NCBI GenBank assembly: GCA_030248215.1
Contig: JASANG010000314.1
Span: forward strand, 221,316-285,315
DNA: 64,000 nucleotides
From: Enoplolaimus lenunculus
Lineage: Eukaryota; Nematoda; Enoplea; Enoplida; Thoracostomopsidae
Reading direction: 5' to 3'
The notes beneath the pieces were generated by a model. That model was not told the DNA's origin and ran no database searches. It saw nothing but the letters and a program-made list of their open reading frames with translations. Made by a program: the position numbers and the translations under genes. Shown here in pieces: positions 11,733-22,735 of this stretch. How positions within the stretch are numbered: the stretch's first letter is position 1; each line of letters opens with the position of its first letter.

Positions 11733-13413
11733 TGTCGTAGGCTAATCTGCTATTCAGGCTAATTATTAATTGGCCTGGGACAATTTGCTATTTTGCGTAA
11801 TAGCGGTTTCGCGTAGGCTAAACTGCTATTAAACTGATGGACCAATCAGATTTGATTATTTCGAAAGGCGCAATACCGTTAACCAATCAGTATTAGTTTA
11901 ACATCGTTGTTGTTTTGCTACAGCTTACAATCGGCATTTGGCCTATTCCAAACTGCTATTTGCTCACAACAGCAGATTGGTCTAGGTCAATAGGTAATTG
12001 ACCTGAATAGCAGATTGGCCTAGTTCGATAGGTAATTGACCTGAATAGCAGATTGGCCTAGGTCAATAGGTAATTGACCTGAATAGCAGATTGGCCTATG
12101 TCAATAGGTAATTGACCTGAGTAGCAGATTGGTCTAGGTCATTAGGTAATTGACCTGAATAGCAGATTGGTCTAGGTCAATAGGTAATTGACCTGAACAG
12201 CAGATTGGCCTAGGTCAATAGGTAATTGACCTGAACAGCAGATTGGCCTAGGTCAATAGGTAATTGACCTGAACAGCAGATTGGCCTAGGTCAATAGGTA
12301 ATTGACCTGAACAGCAGATTGGCCTAGGTCAATAGGTAATTGACCTGAACAGCAGATTGGCCTGAACAGCAGATTGGCCTAGGTCAATAGGTAATTGACC
12401 TGAACAGCATATTGGCCTAGGTCAATAGGTAATTGACCTGAACAGCAGATTGGCCTAGGTCAATAGGTAATTGACCTGAACAGCAGATTGGCCTAGGTCA
12501 ATAGGTAATTGACCTGAACAGCAGATTGGCCTAGGTCAATAGGTAATTGACCTGAACAGCAGATTGGCCTAGGTCAATAGGTAATTGACCTGAACAGCAG
12601 ATTGGCCTAGGTCAATACGTAATTGACCTGAACAGCAGATTGGCCTAGGTCAATAGGTAATTGACCTGAACAGCAGATTGGCCTAGGTCAATAGGTAATT
12701 GACCTGAACAGCAGATTGGCCTAGGTCAATAGGTAATTGACCTGAACAGCAGATTGGCCTAGGTCAATAGGTAATTGACCTGAACAGCAGATTGGCCTAG
12801 GTCAATAGGTAATTGACCTGAACAGCAGATTGCCCTAGGTCAATAGGTAATTGACCTGAACAGCAGATTGGCCTAGGTCAACAGGTAATTGACCTGAACA
12901 GCAGATTAGCCTAGGTCAATAGGTAATTGACCTGAACAGCAGATTGGCCTAGGTCAATAGGTAATTGACCTGAACAGCAGATTGGCCTAGGTCAAGATAT
13001 AATTGACCTGAATAGCAGATTTGGCCTAGGTCAATAGGTAATTGACCTGAACAGCAGATTGGCATAGGTCAATAGGTAATTGACCTGAACAGCAGATTAG
13101 CCTAGGTCAATAGGTAATTGACCTGAACAGCAGATTGGCCTAGGTCAATAGGTAATTGACCTGAACAGCAGATTGGCCTAGGTCAATAAGTAATTGACCT
13201 GAACAGCAGATTGGCCTAGGTCAATAGGTAATTGACCTGAACAGCAGATTGGCCTAGGTCAATAGGTAATTGACCTGAACAGCAGATTGGCCTAGGTCAA
13301 TAGGTAATTGACCTGAACAGCAGATTGGCCTAGGTCAATAGATAATTGACCTGAATAGCAGATTGGCCTATGTCAATAGGTAATTGACCTGAATAGCAGA
13401 TTGGCCTACGACA
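11733..13413. mobile_element. Inverted-repeat element carrying a 38-bp minisatellite
   Basis: The left terminus TGTCGTAGGCTAATCTGCTA and right terminus AGCAGATTGGCCTACGACA are inverted copies of about 25 bp. The left 240 bp are unique and include a second inner start at about 11813 (CGTAGGCTAAACTGCTATT). The remainder is the 38-bp array. Because every array unit contains AGCAGATTGGCCTA, the array is an amplified form of the terminal repeat. No transposase is present and no clear target duplication was found. Confidence 0.8.
11970..13404. repeat. 38-bp tandem array, about 38 units
   Basis: The unit contains CAGATTGGCCTAGGTCAATA, GGTAATTGACCTGAACAG and an internal near-palindrome GGTCAATAGGTAATTGACC. 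Central units are nearly identical and read GAACAGCAG. The outermost units (the first five and the last two) read GAATAGCAG like the element's termini. One partial unit lies near 12360 and one unit near 13020 has an extra T. There are no variable spacers, so it is a minisatellite and not a CRISPR array. Confidence 0.95.
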
Positions 13414-13575
13414 TATATATGCGCCTGTTAAATGTTGGAGCACATAGTTCCACCTATGCGTTATTCGTTCCTTTTACGGCTGATATTATCTGATAGATTT
13501 CCAGGGTGCATATTTTCTGAGTCTGTCTATTTCAATCTACGAGTGCACCTGTGTTGGTAACATTTCAGGTTTAAA

Positions 13576-13824
13576 ATGTCAGAGAAGCTCGCAGAGGATT
13601 TTGTAGCTCAGAACAAAGGCAAAACGGATGAGTTGATTATATCAAGAGTAGACGATGCATACTCAACAAGAGTACGCAACTGGGTACATTATAGAAAAGA
13701 ATATACCCGGCAAGCGCTGCGTTTGTGGCCTACCCCCCGTTATTTTAGGGTTGTAGAACCTATGCAAACAATGGCACTTAATGTATCCGGCATCAAAAAT
13801 TGTTCCGCTTATTATTTAATTTAA
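13576..13824 (+). CDS. Possible first coding exon, running into a repeat (uncertain)
   Basis: An ATG at 13576 with A-rich context lies 7 bp after a good 3' splice site (GGTAACATTTCAG). The first 30 codons (MSEKLAEDFVAQNKGKTDEL and following) are acidic and lysine-rich and look protein-like. After about codon 30 the frame runs into a repeat (family G, from 13666) that occurs twice elsewhere. A true exon would therefore be expected to splice out before that, for example at GTAGAC near 13648. I do not recognise the protein and see no partner exon. It may be a chance frame. Confidence 0.25.
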   Translation: MSEKLAEDFVAQNKGKTDELIISRVDDAYSTRVRNWVHYRKEYTRQALRLWPTPRYFRVVEPMQTMALNVSGIKNCSAYYLI

Positions 13825-13937
13825 TGTAATTGCATGCGACAGCGACCCCCTCTGAACAAGGCAGTGGGTCGGCCAACAACGTAACGCCGGCTGGTACTTT
13901 TTGTACCAACGGAACCCTAAGAGTTGCACACTCTTGT
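13666..13937. mobile_element. Palindromic MITE family G (ACAAGAGTGTGCAACT ends)
   Basis: Left ACAAGAGTACGCAACTGG, right AGAGTTGCACACTCTTGT. The interior has the motif GCGCTGCGTTTGTGGCC and a C-rich tract. Other copies are at 21613-21889 and 28011-28262. No duplication is clear. Confidence 0.7.
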
Positions 13938-15617
13938 ATCATGCACTCTTACTTATTAAATATATATACATTACGGTTTTAATGATTAAGAAAAGTTTAT
14001 TCAGTTCGCAGTCTTCGACCAAAAGAACGTGCCTGCCACTGGTCACAAGAATTGTTTCTTTTTTCATTACGGACACAGTGCAAATCCTGCAATTCTCTAG
14101 TTAATACCGCCTTATATTCTGTTGGTTAACATTTTGTTTATCTGGTTCTACCAGACCGTGACGTTCCTTTTATTTGACCGCCGTTTGGTTTCGCATTACT
14201 CCGCTGGCTAGCGCATTTTACCTGTAATATTGCTAAAAAGTTTCCTTGCAATTTGAGCTTTTAAATTCTTACAAAACCAGTCGGGGGTTTAATGATTTTC
14301 AATCGTAAAAAACTTAACCACTAAGGCAAAAATGGTTAAAAAATTCTTTGGGGGAATCTACAGCGTTCAACTCCCCTGCAATTATGGAACTATACCGCCA
14401 GGAATTATAGAATGTCAGCCAATTAAGCAGCGACGCGTCACTAATTTCATTTTAGTCTATACGGCTTCGCATTAGACACAATTGAACTAAACGCATCTAA
14501 TAAATTCTGTTGAATGGTGTCCGGACGACGCTGTAAACAATAATGTTTACTCAATAAAGTCAGCCTTTTTGTCTGTGTCACGATTTGATAAATTTCCAGG
14601 CAGGGTAGGCGTCAGGATAGTCGGCGTCCCACAAACGGGACCAAGGTGGCACCGATAAAACGTTTTCTAGCTGTACAACTGCGTGGCTTGCGAAGAAATA
14701 TAGTTAGCCTAAGATGAAGGCTTCTATAAGGATCCGGGATCTCGATTGGCAGTTTTGGGGGGACGCATCTGTCGGCACTATTTTCATGTTCATATGGCTA
14801 TGGTTTGTATATAATTTGTCATTAAAATTATAGCTGGATTTGGGACTAGCCATAATTTTAAGGATTTTATTTTAAGGATTTATAAATCGATACTGCACAA
14901 TTTGTACTGGTATGTTTTTGCATATTTTTAGGCATGGAATGGTTCATAGTAGCCATGTAAGCCGTGTCCCGTCAACAAAGTTCAGTTGAAAAATTTGTGC
15001 ATTTTCTTATTTTGCACCTAGTGTACAAGATTTAATGTGGATGATGCAATAAAACGTCGTGTTTGGATTGCAGTTTCGATCGCGAGATTTTTTTCACTAT
15101 TATATATCAGCGTCAGAAATTTATGGACCCGCCACTGTTTCAGGCCAAGCGGTATGGTGTGTTTTCCAAGTCGCCATGTGAAGCGAAGTAATGATCAGTG
15201 GCTGATCGACAATTTGTCTCTTGACAGTATCCGAAGGCTAAGCCTTAAAGCATAACGTTGGGAGACAAATTGTCGAGTCGGCTCGGTTTCTGATTCCAAG
15301 TTGTCGGTAGACGAGTTGTCGGGCGATGCGGTGATCCCACTCGGAGCCTACTGATGACCAAAGATAGAACCAGTAATTCCTATTTCCGCAGCATTTTATA
15401 TGTTAAGTAGGGATAAAATTTGTATGACTCACTAGATCATAGCAGAAGCCTGTTGTTGTTGACTTTACGTGGTTTTAATGAGAAAATGATATTTTGTTTG
15501 GTTCCTGGCTCTCAAAGTCAGCTGCTAATATTTTTGGATTGTTGTGTTATGGACTTGTTTACTTTGCCTATAGATTAGTGTTAGTTGATTAGTCAGAACG
15601 CAAAAGTTCCCATACAT
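13938..15617. other. Unannotated, 1.7 kb
   Basis: Only short open frames occur (for example a 72-codon frame at 15037 and a 67-codon frame at 13901), with no domain or splice context. I see no repeat family present elsewhere in the window. Confidence 0.4.
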
Positions 15618-15621
15618 TTAA

Positions 15622-15883
15622 CCCTTTCACTCATAGAGTATACTATGAGCAACTAAATACAATAATGTACGAGCATAAACACACACTGAGAGCAGTGTTT
15701 AACATTTATAACATATGCGCAGTGCAAAATCTCTACAAGACTTGAGAGCCTACTCGGGCTCGAGCGTCAAGCTCCTATAGCTCAGTGGTCATCGTAAACG
15801 CCTCCCACCCGTGAGGCTGGGGTTCGAATCTTACCTTGCAATTACATCTCATATGAAATTGAAAATATTCATGTGAGAAAGGG
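15622..15883. mobile_element. TTAA-flanked (piggyBac-type) MITE enclosing a tRNA-like sequence
   Basis: 262 bp, ends CCCTTTCACTCATAGAG and CATGTGAGAAAGGG, exactly bounded by TTAA at 15618-15621 and 15884-15887. CCC/GGG ends with TTAA duplications are typical of piggyBac. It contains a tRNA-like segment, listed separately. A degraded inverted copy lies at 30314-30531 and a 5' fragment at 28701-28752. Confidence 0.85.
15772..15840 (+). other. tRNA-like segment inside the TTAA element
   Basis: It holds an A-box-like TAGCTCAGTGGTCATCG and a B-box-like GGTTCGAATC, with a GCCTC/GAGGC stem between them. The acceptor arms do not pair and the anticodon loop would be 8 nt. It is therefore a tRNA-derived or decayed sequence, not a working tRNA gene. 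Confidence 0.6.
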
Positions 15884-16171
15884 TTAACCGTTTGTTATTT
15901 TCCTGAAGCATTTGCTTTAAGCAAGCTTAAATCTATGGTTACAAGCCTTACCCTAAACCTAACCGTAAGTCCAAGCATATTTTACTATTCGAGGCGTAAT
16001 TTGTGAGATACTTTTGTGGGGTTAACTATAGAAATGCCCAGATTTAAATATTTTAAAAATTACAGATTATACCAGTTTAGCTGTATTTCTGTGTGATGAA
16101 ACTTTTAAGCTTCATAAATTGCGGTACTGTTTTGAACGGCCGTTTTGCTAACTGCAATAAATTGGGGTCTT

Positions 16172-16783
16172 TCGTTATGCCTTCCCAGCCGGCGTTTGCC
16201 CAAAATGGTCGGATTTTGGCAATTTTTTGCATATTTGAGCTTCTCATGACCTCGATTGATAATTGCACGCACAAATTGTAGTTTTTGAAAATAATTCGAT
16301 TTTTAAGGTTCCGAGGTCTTTCCTTTGCGATCCTTAGAAGTTTTTGTCCAAAAGTTAGACAAACTATAAAACATTCGACACAGCATGTTAGGCTGAGTGT
16401 AGTGGTGTTCAGAGTTTTGCCATCAGACGTCTGGCTAACGAGTTATGGTCAATTAACGTATTTGGCGCGCTGCCATTGATTTGGGACTGCGCCAAATCCC
16501 TGATTTAACCATAACTCGTTAACCAGATATCTGATGGCAGAAATCCTAACCCCACTATACGCAGCTGAAGAAGCTGCGTTGAATGGTACATAATCTGTCT
16601 ATTTTTCCCACACAATATTTTTTGGTTCCCAAATGGGAACATTAAAAAAATCGAATTTTTCAAAAATTCAAATTTGTGCGTGAAATGATCAGGGTAGGTG
16701 ATGAAATGCTCAAATATGCAATAATTTTCAAGATCCAACCATTTTGGGTACACACCGGCTGGGGGTACAACCGAAAAGACCCA
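16172..16783. mobile_element. Fold-back element, copy 1
   Basis: Two arms of about 300 bp face each other around 16470-16500 (TTTGGCGCGCTGCCATTGAT). The left arm has CCCAAAATGGTCGGATTTTG and CGAGTTATGGTCAATTAACG. The right arm has complements of both (CCATAACTCGTTAACCAG, GATCCAACCATTTTGGGTA). Short open frames on both strands are side effects of the inverted arms. Confidence 0.8.
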
Positions 16784-17105
16784 TAAATAGTTGTTTAGGA
16801 CATGTCATTTTCATTTATCGCAGATAGAACAAACTCGAAACTCTGCGGGTTCATCAGGTAAGCAATTACTTTTCAATGTTGTATCAAAATTTTGAATTTT
16901 AGACGATATGGTATAAAAATTTGCCCCCCCCCCATGAAAAGTCGACTCGGGTACACTTTCATAGGAATATGTGCCCACCCAGGCAAATTTTTCACGGCAA
17001 AGTTCAACCGGTTTGAAAACAAATGTTGAGGCAGAGTGAACACAAAATTACAGTATGATCACTTACAGCAATTTTTGTGTCCAACATTTCGGTTATTAAA
17101 ATATC

Positions 17106-17285
17106 GGCCCATGTATAGAACAGGGCCGGAACAGTGGTATAAGCATATTCCTAAGCCTAAGCCTAAGCGTGAGGATGAGCCTATCCCCTAAGCCTAAGCC
17201 TAAGCAAAAACGTTAGACTAAAGCGTACACTGCCTCTATTACAGCACCGTCGGAAACCGATCCGGCCGTGTTCTATACATGGGCC
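17106..17285 (+). mobile_element. TTAGGC-bearing MITE family A, with perfect 8-bp duplication
   Basis: 180 bp, ends GGCCCATGTATAGAACAGGG and CGTGTTCTATACATGGGCC. Flanked by AAAATATC at 17098-17105 and 17286-17293. The interior has about ten CCTAAG hexamer variants around one GCGTGAGGATGAGCC spacer. This compact copy defines the family boundaries. Confidence 0.9.
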
Positions 17286-17591
17286 AAAATATCTGTAACA
17301 GCTGGACCGGTAGTTTTATTAAAGATCAAAATTTGTTTTTTCGGAATTGTATAATTGAACAAAGCGTGTTTGTAGAATTTCAAATTTTCAGACATTTTAA
17401 AACAATAAATTTGTTACCAGAGGGCTATTTTGTGCCAAACTGTTTAGATCTTAGGTTTTGAACGCCGGCAGGATACTGAACTTTTGTGTGCAAGTAGGGT
17501 CCAAAATTTAAAATCAAAACATTGTCATTAATGTACAATTGTATGGTCTATATTGCCATTAAGGTAAAAACTGTTCAGACAATCAAGCAGC

Positions 17592-17706
17592 AGTGACCGT
17601 AGCCAGCTCAACCTTGCTACGGGGGGGATAAAAAATTTTCAGGACGCCCATACAAGGGTTTTCGATGGCTTACAAGCAAGGATGTAAATTTTTTAGGGGG
17701 GCAAAA
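17592..17706. mobile_element. MITE family F, 5' part only
   Basis: It starts CGTAGCCAGCTCAACCTTGC and ends after GGGGGGCAAAATG. The other half is missing, and a fold-back element begins directly afterwards. It was probably interrupted or replaced by that insertion. Confidence 0.6.
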
Positions 17707-17717
17707 TGCTGGTTTAT

Positions 17718-18196
17718 TCGGATATCCCCGCAGCCTGTGTTTGCCCAAAAATTGTTGGATAATGAAAATTTTTGCATATTTTTTGAGGTTCTCACGACCT
17801 CCCCTGATCATTCCATCCTCAAATTTGATTTTTAAGGTGCCAAGGTGCCCGCCCTCGGGACCCGGTTAACGAGTTATTGTCAAATAACTGATTTGGCGCG
17901 CTGCCAACGATTTGGGACGGAGCCAGATCAGTTATTTGACCATAACTGATTAGCTGGATGCCTGATTGTGAAAAATTTGTCACCATTTAACTTTGCTCGG
18001 CCAGCAGCTTCCGCTAGTATATAATTTGTCTGACTTTTTACTAAAATTTTTTTGGGTCCCAAATATGTACTGAAACCTTAAAAAATCGAATTTTTGAAAA
18101 ATTCAAATTTGGGCGTCAAATATGCAAAAATTTTCAAAATCCAACCATTTTGGGGCAAACGCCGGCTGAGAATGGCTAACCGAAAAATCCCCAAAA
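17718..18196. mobile_element. Fold-back element, copy 2
   Basis: It shares arm and centre sequences with copy 1 (centre TTTGGCGCGCTGCCAACGAT near 17895; arms GTTTGCCCAAAAATTGTTGG and CCAACCATTTTGGGGCAAAC). It lies about 0.9 kb from copy 1 and is shorter by about 130 bp. Confidence 0.75.
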
Positions 18197-18446
18197 TTCC
18201 TTCAGTGGTGGTTGAATTCTTCTGGTTCCCTCTAGCGACGGGTTCGCAACCCAGACGATGCAGCTGTACTCCTTTGCACATACCTGCAGACGCAAATGTT
18301 TACAGACAATTGATACGGACCGCTTTGTTCGCAATGTTTGGTTTCCGAATATCGAATTCAGTATTTTAAGCAGTACAGTTTAGCGAATTCTAAAAACGCT
18401 AAACTGCACAACGGTTTTTCTACAATGTTTACATTATCGTTGATGT

Positions 18447-18613
18447 GGCCAATGTTACTTTTAGTGGCTTAACAATAGACTAAACGTATTCCTAAGCCTA
18501 AGCCTAAGCCTAAGCCTGAGCGTAAACCTAAGCAAAAAAATTAATCAGGAATCTAAACCTACTCTTTTATAGACCCACCTGAAACCTGGACGTGCCTTAA
18601 AGTAACATGGGCC
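18447..18613 (+). mobile_element. TTAGGC-bearing MITE family C
   Basis: Ends GGCCAATGTTACTTTTAG and CCTTAAAGTAACATGGGCC. A short CCTAAGC array lies inside, and CTTTTATAGACCCACC near the right end is typical of the family. Confidence 0.8.
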
Positions 18614-19012
18614 ATTTTTGTTATCAGAAATTAAATGTTTTGGATAACTTTTATTTGTTTATGTTAAAATTTGCTAAAATTACTTATTATTGCACAATAT
18701 CATTGGTAATTATACAAGGTTAACAGTCGTTTTGGTCGTGGGAAACATTACCGCGTGGACAGTTACGGCTAATACGAAGTCTTGGTGGTACATGGAATGG
18801 TGTTGTGTTTAACAAATTTAGCTGGTGTCACGTAGAAGTTGTTTGATTATGAACTCGTAGCTAAGTAATAAAACTTCTAGCCCAGTATCAAAATTGATGG
18901 ATTAATTTTAAAAATTAGCTAATGTAAGGTATGTTGTGTGTTTTTCTTTCGAATTTCAGATTTAACTGTGAAAATATTGCGAGCAAGACTTTAATAGTTT
19001 ACATACAAGTGC
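18614..19012. other. Unannotated
   Basis: Nothing recognised. Confidence 0.4.
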
Positions 19013-19201
19013 GAGCCCATGTACAAAACAGGGCCGGAACAGTAGTATAAACATATATGTTCCTAAGCCTAAGCCTAAGCGTATGGATGAGCCGATTCCT
19101 AAGCATAAGCCTAAGCCTAAGAAAAAATTAGTCTAAAGCTTGAACTGACTCTATTATAGCCCGTCCGGAAAACGATCCGGCCCTGTTCTATGCATGGGTC
19201 C
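19013..19201 (+). mobile_element. TTAGGC-bearing MITE family A
   Basis: Left AGCCCATGTACAAAACAGGG, right GCCCTGTTCTATGCATGGGT. The interior is a CCTAAGC array with one GCGTATGGATGAGCC spacer. Confidence 0.8.
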
Positions 19202-19327
19202 AAATGCGGATGCGAATGTAATATCCGCACTTAGTTTTTGAGGTTGCGGATACGGATGTTGACATCCGCAACATCCCTACCAGACCACAAACGTATGTCG
19301 ATAGCAAAGTATCCAAAATTAATAAAG

Positions 19328-19654
19328 CCTGAGCGTAAGCCTAAGTCTAAGCATTGCAAAAGCGTATTCCTAAGCCTAAGCCGAAGTCTAAGCCTAAGCG
19401 TTGCAAAAGCGTATTCTAAGCCTAAGTCTAAGCATTGCAAAAGCGTATTCCTAAGCCTAAGCCTAAGTGTAAGCCTAAGCGTTGCAAAAGCGTATTCCTA
19501 AACCTAAGAGCTGCAAAAGCGTATTCCTAAGCCTAAGCCTATTAAGCGTTGCAAAAGCATATTCCTAAGCCTAAGCAAAAAAATGTAATCTAGAATGTAA
19601 GCCTACTCCTTTACAGACCCACCAGAAACCGGGACGACCCTAAAAGTACCATGG
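19328..19654 (+). mobile_element. TTAGGC-bearing MITE family C, left end missing
   Basis: An array of CCTAAGCCTAAG blocks is separated by six GCATTGCAAAAGCGTATTC-type spacers. It is followed by the family's right end (GACCCACCAGAAACCGGG, CCTAAAAGTACCATGGGCC). The open frames over it on both strands are products of the hexamer periodicity. Confidence 0.75.
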
Positions 19655-20212
19655 GCCCGTCCATAGTTCGAGCGTGTTTCAATTTGAATGAATCATCCTT
19701 CGGACGTGAGTTTTAAAATATTCATGATTCGTGTTGTATAGCAACAGAATTGATTACGTAACCTCAATACCGCGGCGACCCGCATGCTGTTTTAATTAAT
19801 AACCTATGGTCGTGGAAGCACGCAAATTTTGCCTGTGAGGAAAGTTGGTTTACCCCTGGTTCGAGGTTAGCAGCTGGGGCATGTAGTATATAATCCTGTA
19901 GCATATGACGTGGGTCACAGGCGGATCCAGCCGGGACACCCTGGCATAGGCCAACATTAGTGATCAGAACGAAGATTTTGTATTATGGATAAAATAGCGT
20001 TTGGCGTCTCGTTCGTTTCTCTCTGGCATGGTTTTTTTCAATATTAATTCTTGCGCCACGTCCCTGTTCAGAATTGTTTCGGATCAGCCGTCTTGAGTAA
20101 TAAAATTGGGATTTGCTTTAAGGCTTGGGCTGAGAGTTAGCCGTGAGTTTAGGTTAAGCTTAAGATTGGGAGAGTAATCAACAGTAAATCTGGAGGATTT
20201 TGTCTTCTCGCC
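19655..20212. other. Unannotated
   Basis: A short GGCGGATCCAGCCGGGACAC near 19921 resembles one end of the family L element at 20852. Nothing else is recognised. Confidence 0.4.
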
Positions 20213-20409
20213 CATGTATAAAACAGCGCTGGAACTGTTTTTCTGCGGGATTGTATACAATAAAGCAAGCTTAAGCTTTAGACTATTATAGCTTAAGCTT
20301 AGGCTTAGGCTTAAATATAAAAGCTCATTATTACGCTTAGGCTTAGGCTTAGGCTTAGGAATATACTTATACTACTTCGTTCCAGCCCTGTTCTATGCAT
20401 GGGCTGTCT
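20213..20409 (-). mobile_element. TTAGGC-bearing MITE family A, inverted
   Basis: Ends GCCCATGTATAAAACAGCGC and CAGCCCTGTTCTATGCATGG. The interior is made of TTAGGC hexamers read on the + strand, so the element is opposite to the 17106 copy. Confidence 0.8.
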
Positions 20410-20653
20410 CCTATCGAAGTAAAGCTTTCACGGAAACGAACACATGCCTTTAAAGTAAACGTACCCTTGTTATTTTATATGAGTCATATTTTGCTTATAC
20501 GCGAATCTGAGGTTATTTTCTATTGCATAAAGTGCTATTACCGTCTGGTTTCATGTTAACAGAACAGATAAAACGTTAAATCAGCTGTTATGGAATAGGT
20601 CAAGCTTGATGCGTTGGCGAACACTATCTACCTGAGCGTTTTGACCCAAGGGC

Positions 20654-20795
20654 CAGCGCCAGAGCAGCCACCCGCATACCACCTATTTTGGGGGGAGCCC
20701 CCACCTCTAAAGGGGCCCACACCCTAACCGGTTGAAACAAAAAACGCTTAACTTTTAAAATGCGTCTAGCTTCAAGCTCGTTTCGCTCGCAAGCC
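20654..20795. mobile_element. hAT-type MITE family E, truncated
   Basis: It starts CAGCGCCAGAGCAGCCACC and holds the shared CCGGTTGAAACAAAAAACGC interior. It stops near TTCGCTCGCAAGC without the second terminus. Confidence 0.65.
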
Positions 20796-20851
20796 CATTT
20801 TGAGATATTTTGTTTAAGGGGTTAATGGATACTTTTTCAGTTTGTAACACG

Positions 20852-21022
20852 CAACGGCGGATCCATGGGAAGGCCACCCCGGCCGTGCCCCCCCAACAGC
20901 ATCTCGACAAAAATTATACAGCAATTTTATGGCAATAGTTCGCGGTTTGTGTTGTGGGTCAAAAATATGTTTATTACCTGTCAAATTTCCCCCCCCATTT
21001 TGAGATCCTGGATCCGCCATTG
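20852..21022. mobile_element. hAT-type MITE family L with 8-bp duplication
   Basis: 171 bp, ends CAACGGCGGATCCATGG and CCTGGATCCGCCATTG. Bounded by GTAACACG (20844-20851) and GTAACACA (21023-21030). C-rich interior, no coding sequence. Confidence 0.8.
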
Positions 21023-21356
21023 GTAACACAAGAAATTCTGTTTTGAAAATATCCATAAGACGTAACCGTTTCTTATCCTCTTACCCAAACTGTCCAAACG
21101 AAAGCCTACGTTTTTACTGCGACAATTTTGAAATTATCATTGAGTATAAATCAGACGAACCCACCCACTTACGCTTTTACCAGCATTTATCTGATTTTTT
21201 ACGTTTTAACTGCGTTTTAATTACACACAAAACAACTGATTAATAACAGCGGAAATTGTGAAAAAAACATTATTTACTATCTTACATAAGCATCTTAGTG
21301 ATACTAAAATCACAATTAGAAAAACATTAATTGTTTATGTAGTGTTGATAGATAAG

Positions 21357-21577
21357 GGTCCATATTCTCAAATGTGTATAGCAACTATCATCAGTTAGTA
21401 ATAGGTTTTCAAACTCACTAACTATTGCAGTTGATGAACTCAAAATAGTTACAGGAGTAGAACAAATCACATACGAAAAATGTGCTAAATTTTAAGCCTC
21501 AGCTTTTAAAGGGTCCAAAGTTACAATACCTATCGCCAAATGATGATAGGTGCTACACACATTTGAGAATACGGTCC
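21357..21577. mobile_element. MITE family H, second copy
   Basis: Ends CCATATTCTCAAATGTGTAT and ACACATTTGAGAATACGG are near-perfect inverted copies. The interior aligns with 1678-1909. Confidence 0.75.
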
Positions 21578-21612
21578 AAGAATATAGTTAATATCACCAA
21601 GACTCGATAATG

Positions 21613-21889
21613 ACAAGAGTGTGCAACTCTTGGGATACCGCATGGTACAAAATGTACCACCTGGTGTTGCGTTTTTGGCCGACATTTCCATTGTTTAGAT
21701 ATGGGGCAGCTGTCACATGCAATAACCCTAAATTGAATAATAAGCGCAACATTTCTGTTGCCGGATCCATAAAGTTCCATGGTTCGAACGGGTTGTACCC
21801 CCTCTAAATAAAGGCGGGGGAAGGCAAGAAGGCAACGCGTGCTGGGTACATTTTTTCTACACAGCATGTGCTCAGTTGCACACTCTTGT
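21613..21889. mobile_element. Palindromic MITE family G, second copy
   Basis: Ends ACAAGAGTGTGCAACTCTTG and CAGTTGCACACTCTTGT. The two opposed open frames over it (21553-21867 and 21610-21807) are produced by the palindrome, and I do not call them genes. Confidence 0.75.
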
Positions 21890-22170
21890 TAAATAGCGGT
21901 TGTCCACTCCTGATATCAGTAAAATAATTTAGTTGCCTGACAGGAGTACTGGGGGGGCTCAGGAGACAACGTGCCCCAATTTGAATTCATATTAAGAAAA
22001 GACCCTGTTTTGATACTGAATTGACGCAAACAATTTACCAATCCCGTCATAAGATGAAAGATTTAAAATATTTTTCGATGCCAACTGTTTTTTATGAATT
22101 TCGCATTATTTATGAATAAAAATTACTAAACATTTATCTAAAGGTATTAGCATTAAGGCATAAAAATTGT

Positions 22171-22417
22171 GGCCTATGTATAGAACAGGGCCGGAACAGT
22201 AGGATAAGCATATTCTTAAGCCTAAGCCTAAGCCTAAGCGTATGGGTGAGCCTATTCCTAAAGCTTAAGCCTAAGCCTAAGCCTAAGCGTATGGATGAGC
22301 CTATTCCTAAGCCTAAGCCTAAACTTAAGCCTAAGCAAAAAAGTTAGTCTAAAGCTTAAACTGATTCTATTGTAGCCCTTTCGAAAAAACGATCCGGCCT
22401 TGTTCTATACATGGGCC
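22171..22417 (+). mobile_element. TTAGGC-bearing MITE family A, perfect 8-bp duplication
   Basis: Ends GGCCTATGTATAGAACAGGG and CCTTGTTCTATACATGGGCC. AAAATTGT lies on both sides (22163-22170 and 22418-22425). The array has two GCGTATGG(A/G)TGAGCC spacers, one more than the compact copy at 17106. Confidence 0.9.
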
Positions 22418-22735
22418 AAAATTGTAATTTACTGTAACTTTAAATTAGTAAACTCTTAAAATGAAACGATTATTCCGCCATAGGCGTAGCTAAGATTTCA
22501 TTTCGTTGGATGATAAAAAATTTTTGACCTCCGCAGGTAATATTTTACAGCCTGTAGCCTGTAAAAGTGTGATTTTTCAGTTTCTAAGAGTTTCGAGGTG
22601 ATATGTACCATGTACTCTTCGACTTTGACAAAATGCAAAAATCTCGAACGAAACCACTTTTAGCTGAACTAAATTGAAAAGTCGATGTATTAAAATGTTT
22701 GCTCAGCACCAAGTTGTAAAGTCGTCCAAAATTTG

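Noticed and set aside
11970-13404. CRISPR-like array of 38-bp units
   Set aside because: There are no spacers, the units are contiguous, the genome is that of an animal, and the array sits in an inverted-repeat element.
21553-21867. Overlapping opposed open frames of 104 and 65 codons
   Set aside because: They lie in the palindromic family G MITE and mirror each other.
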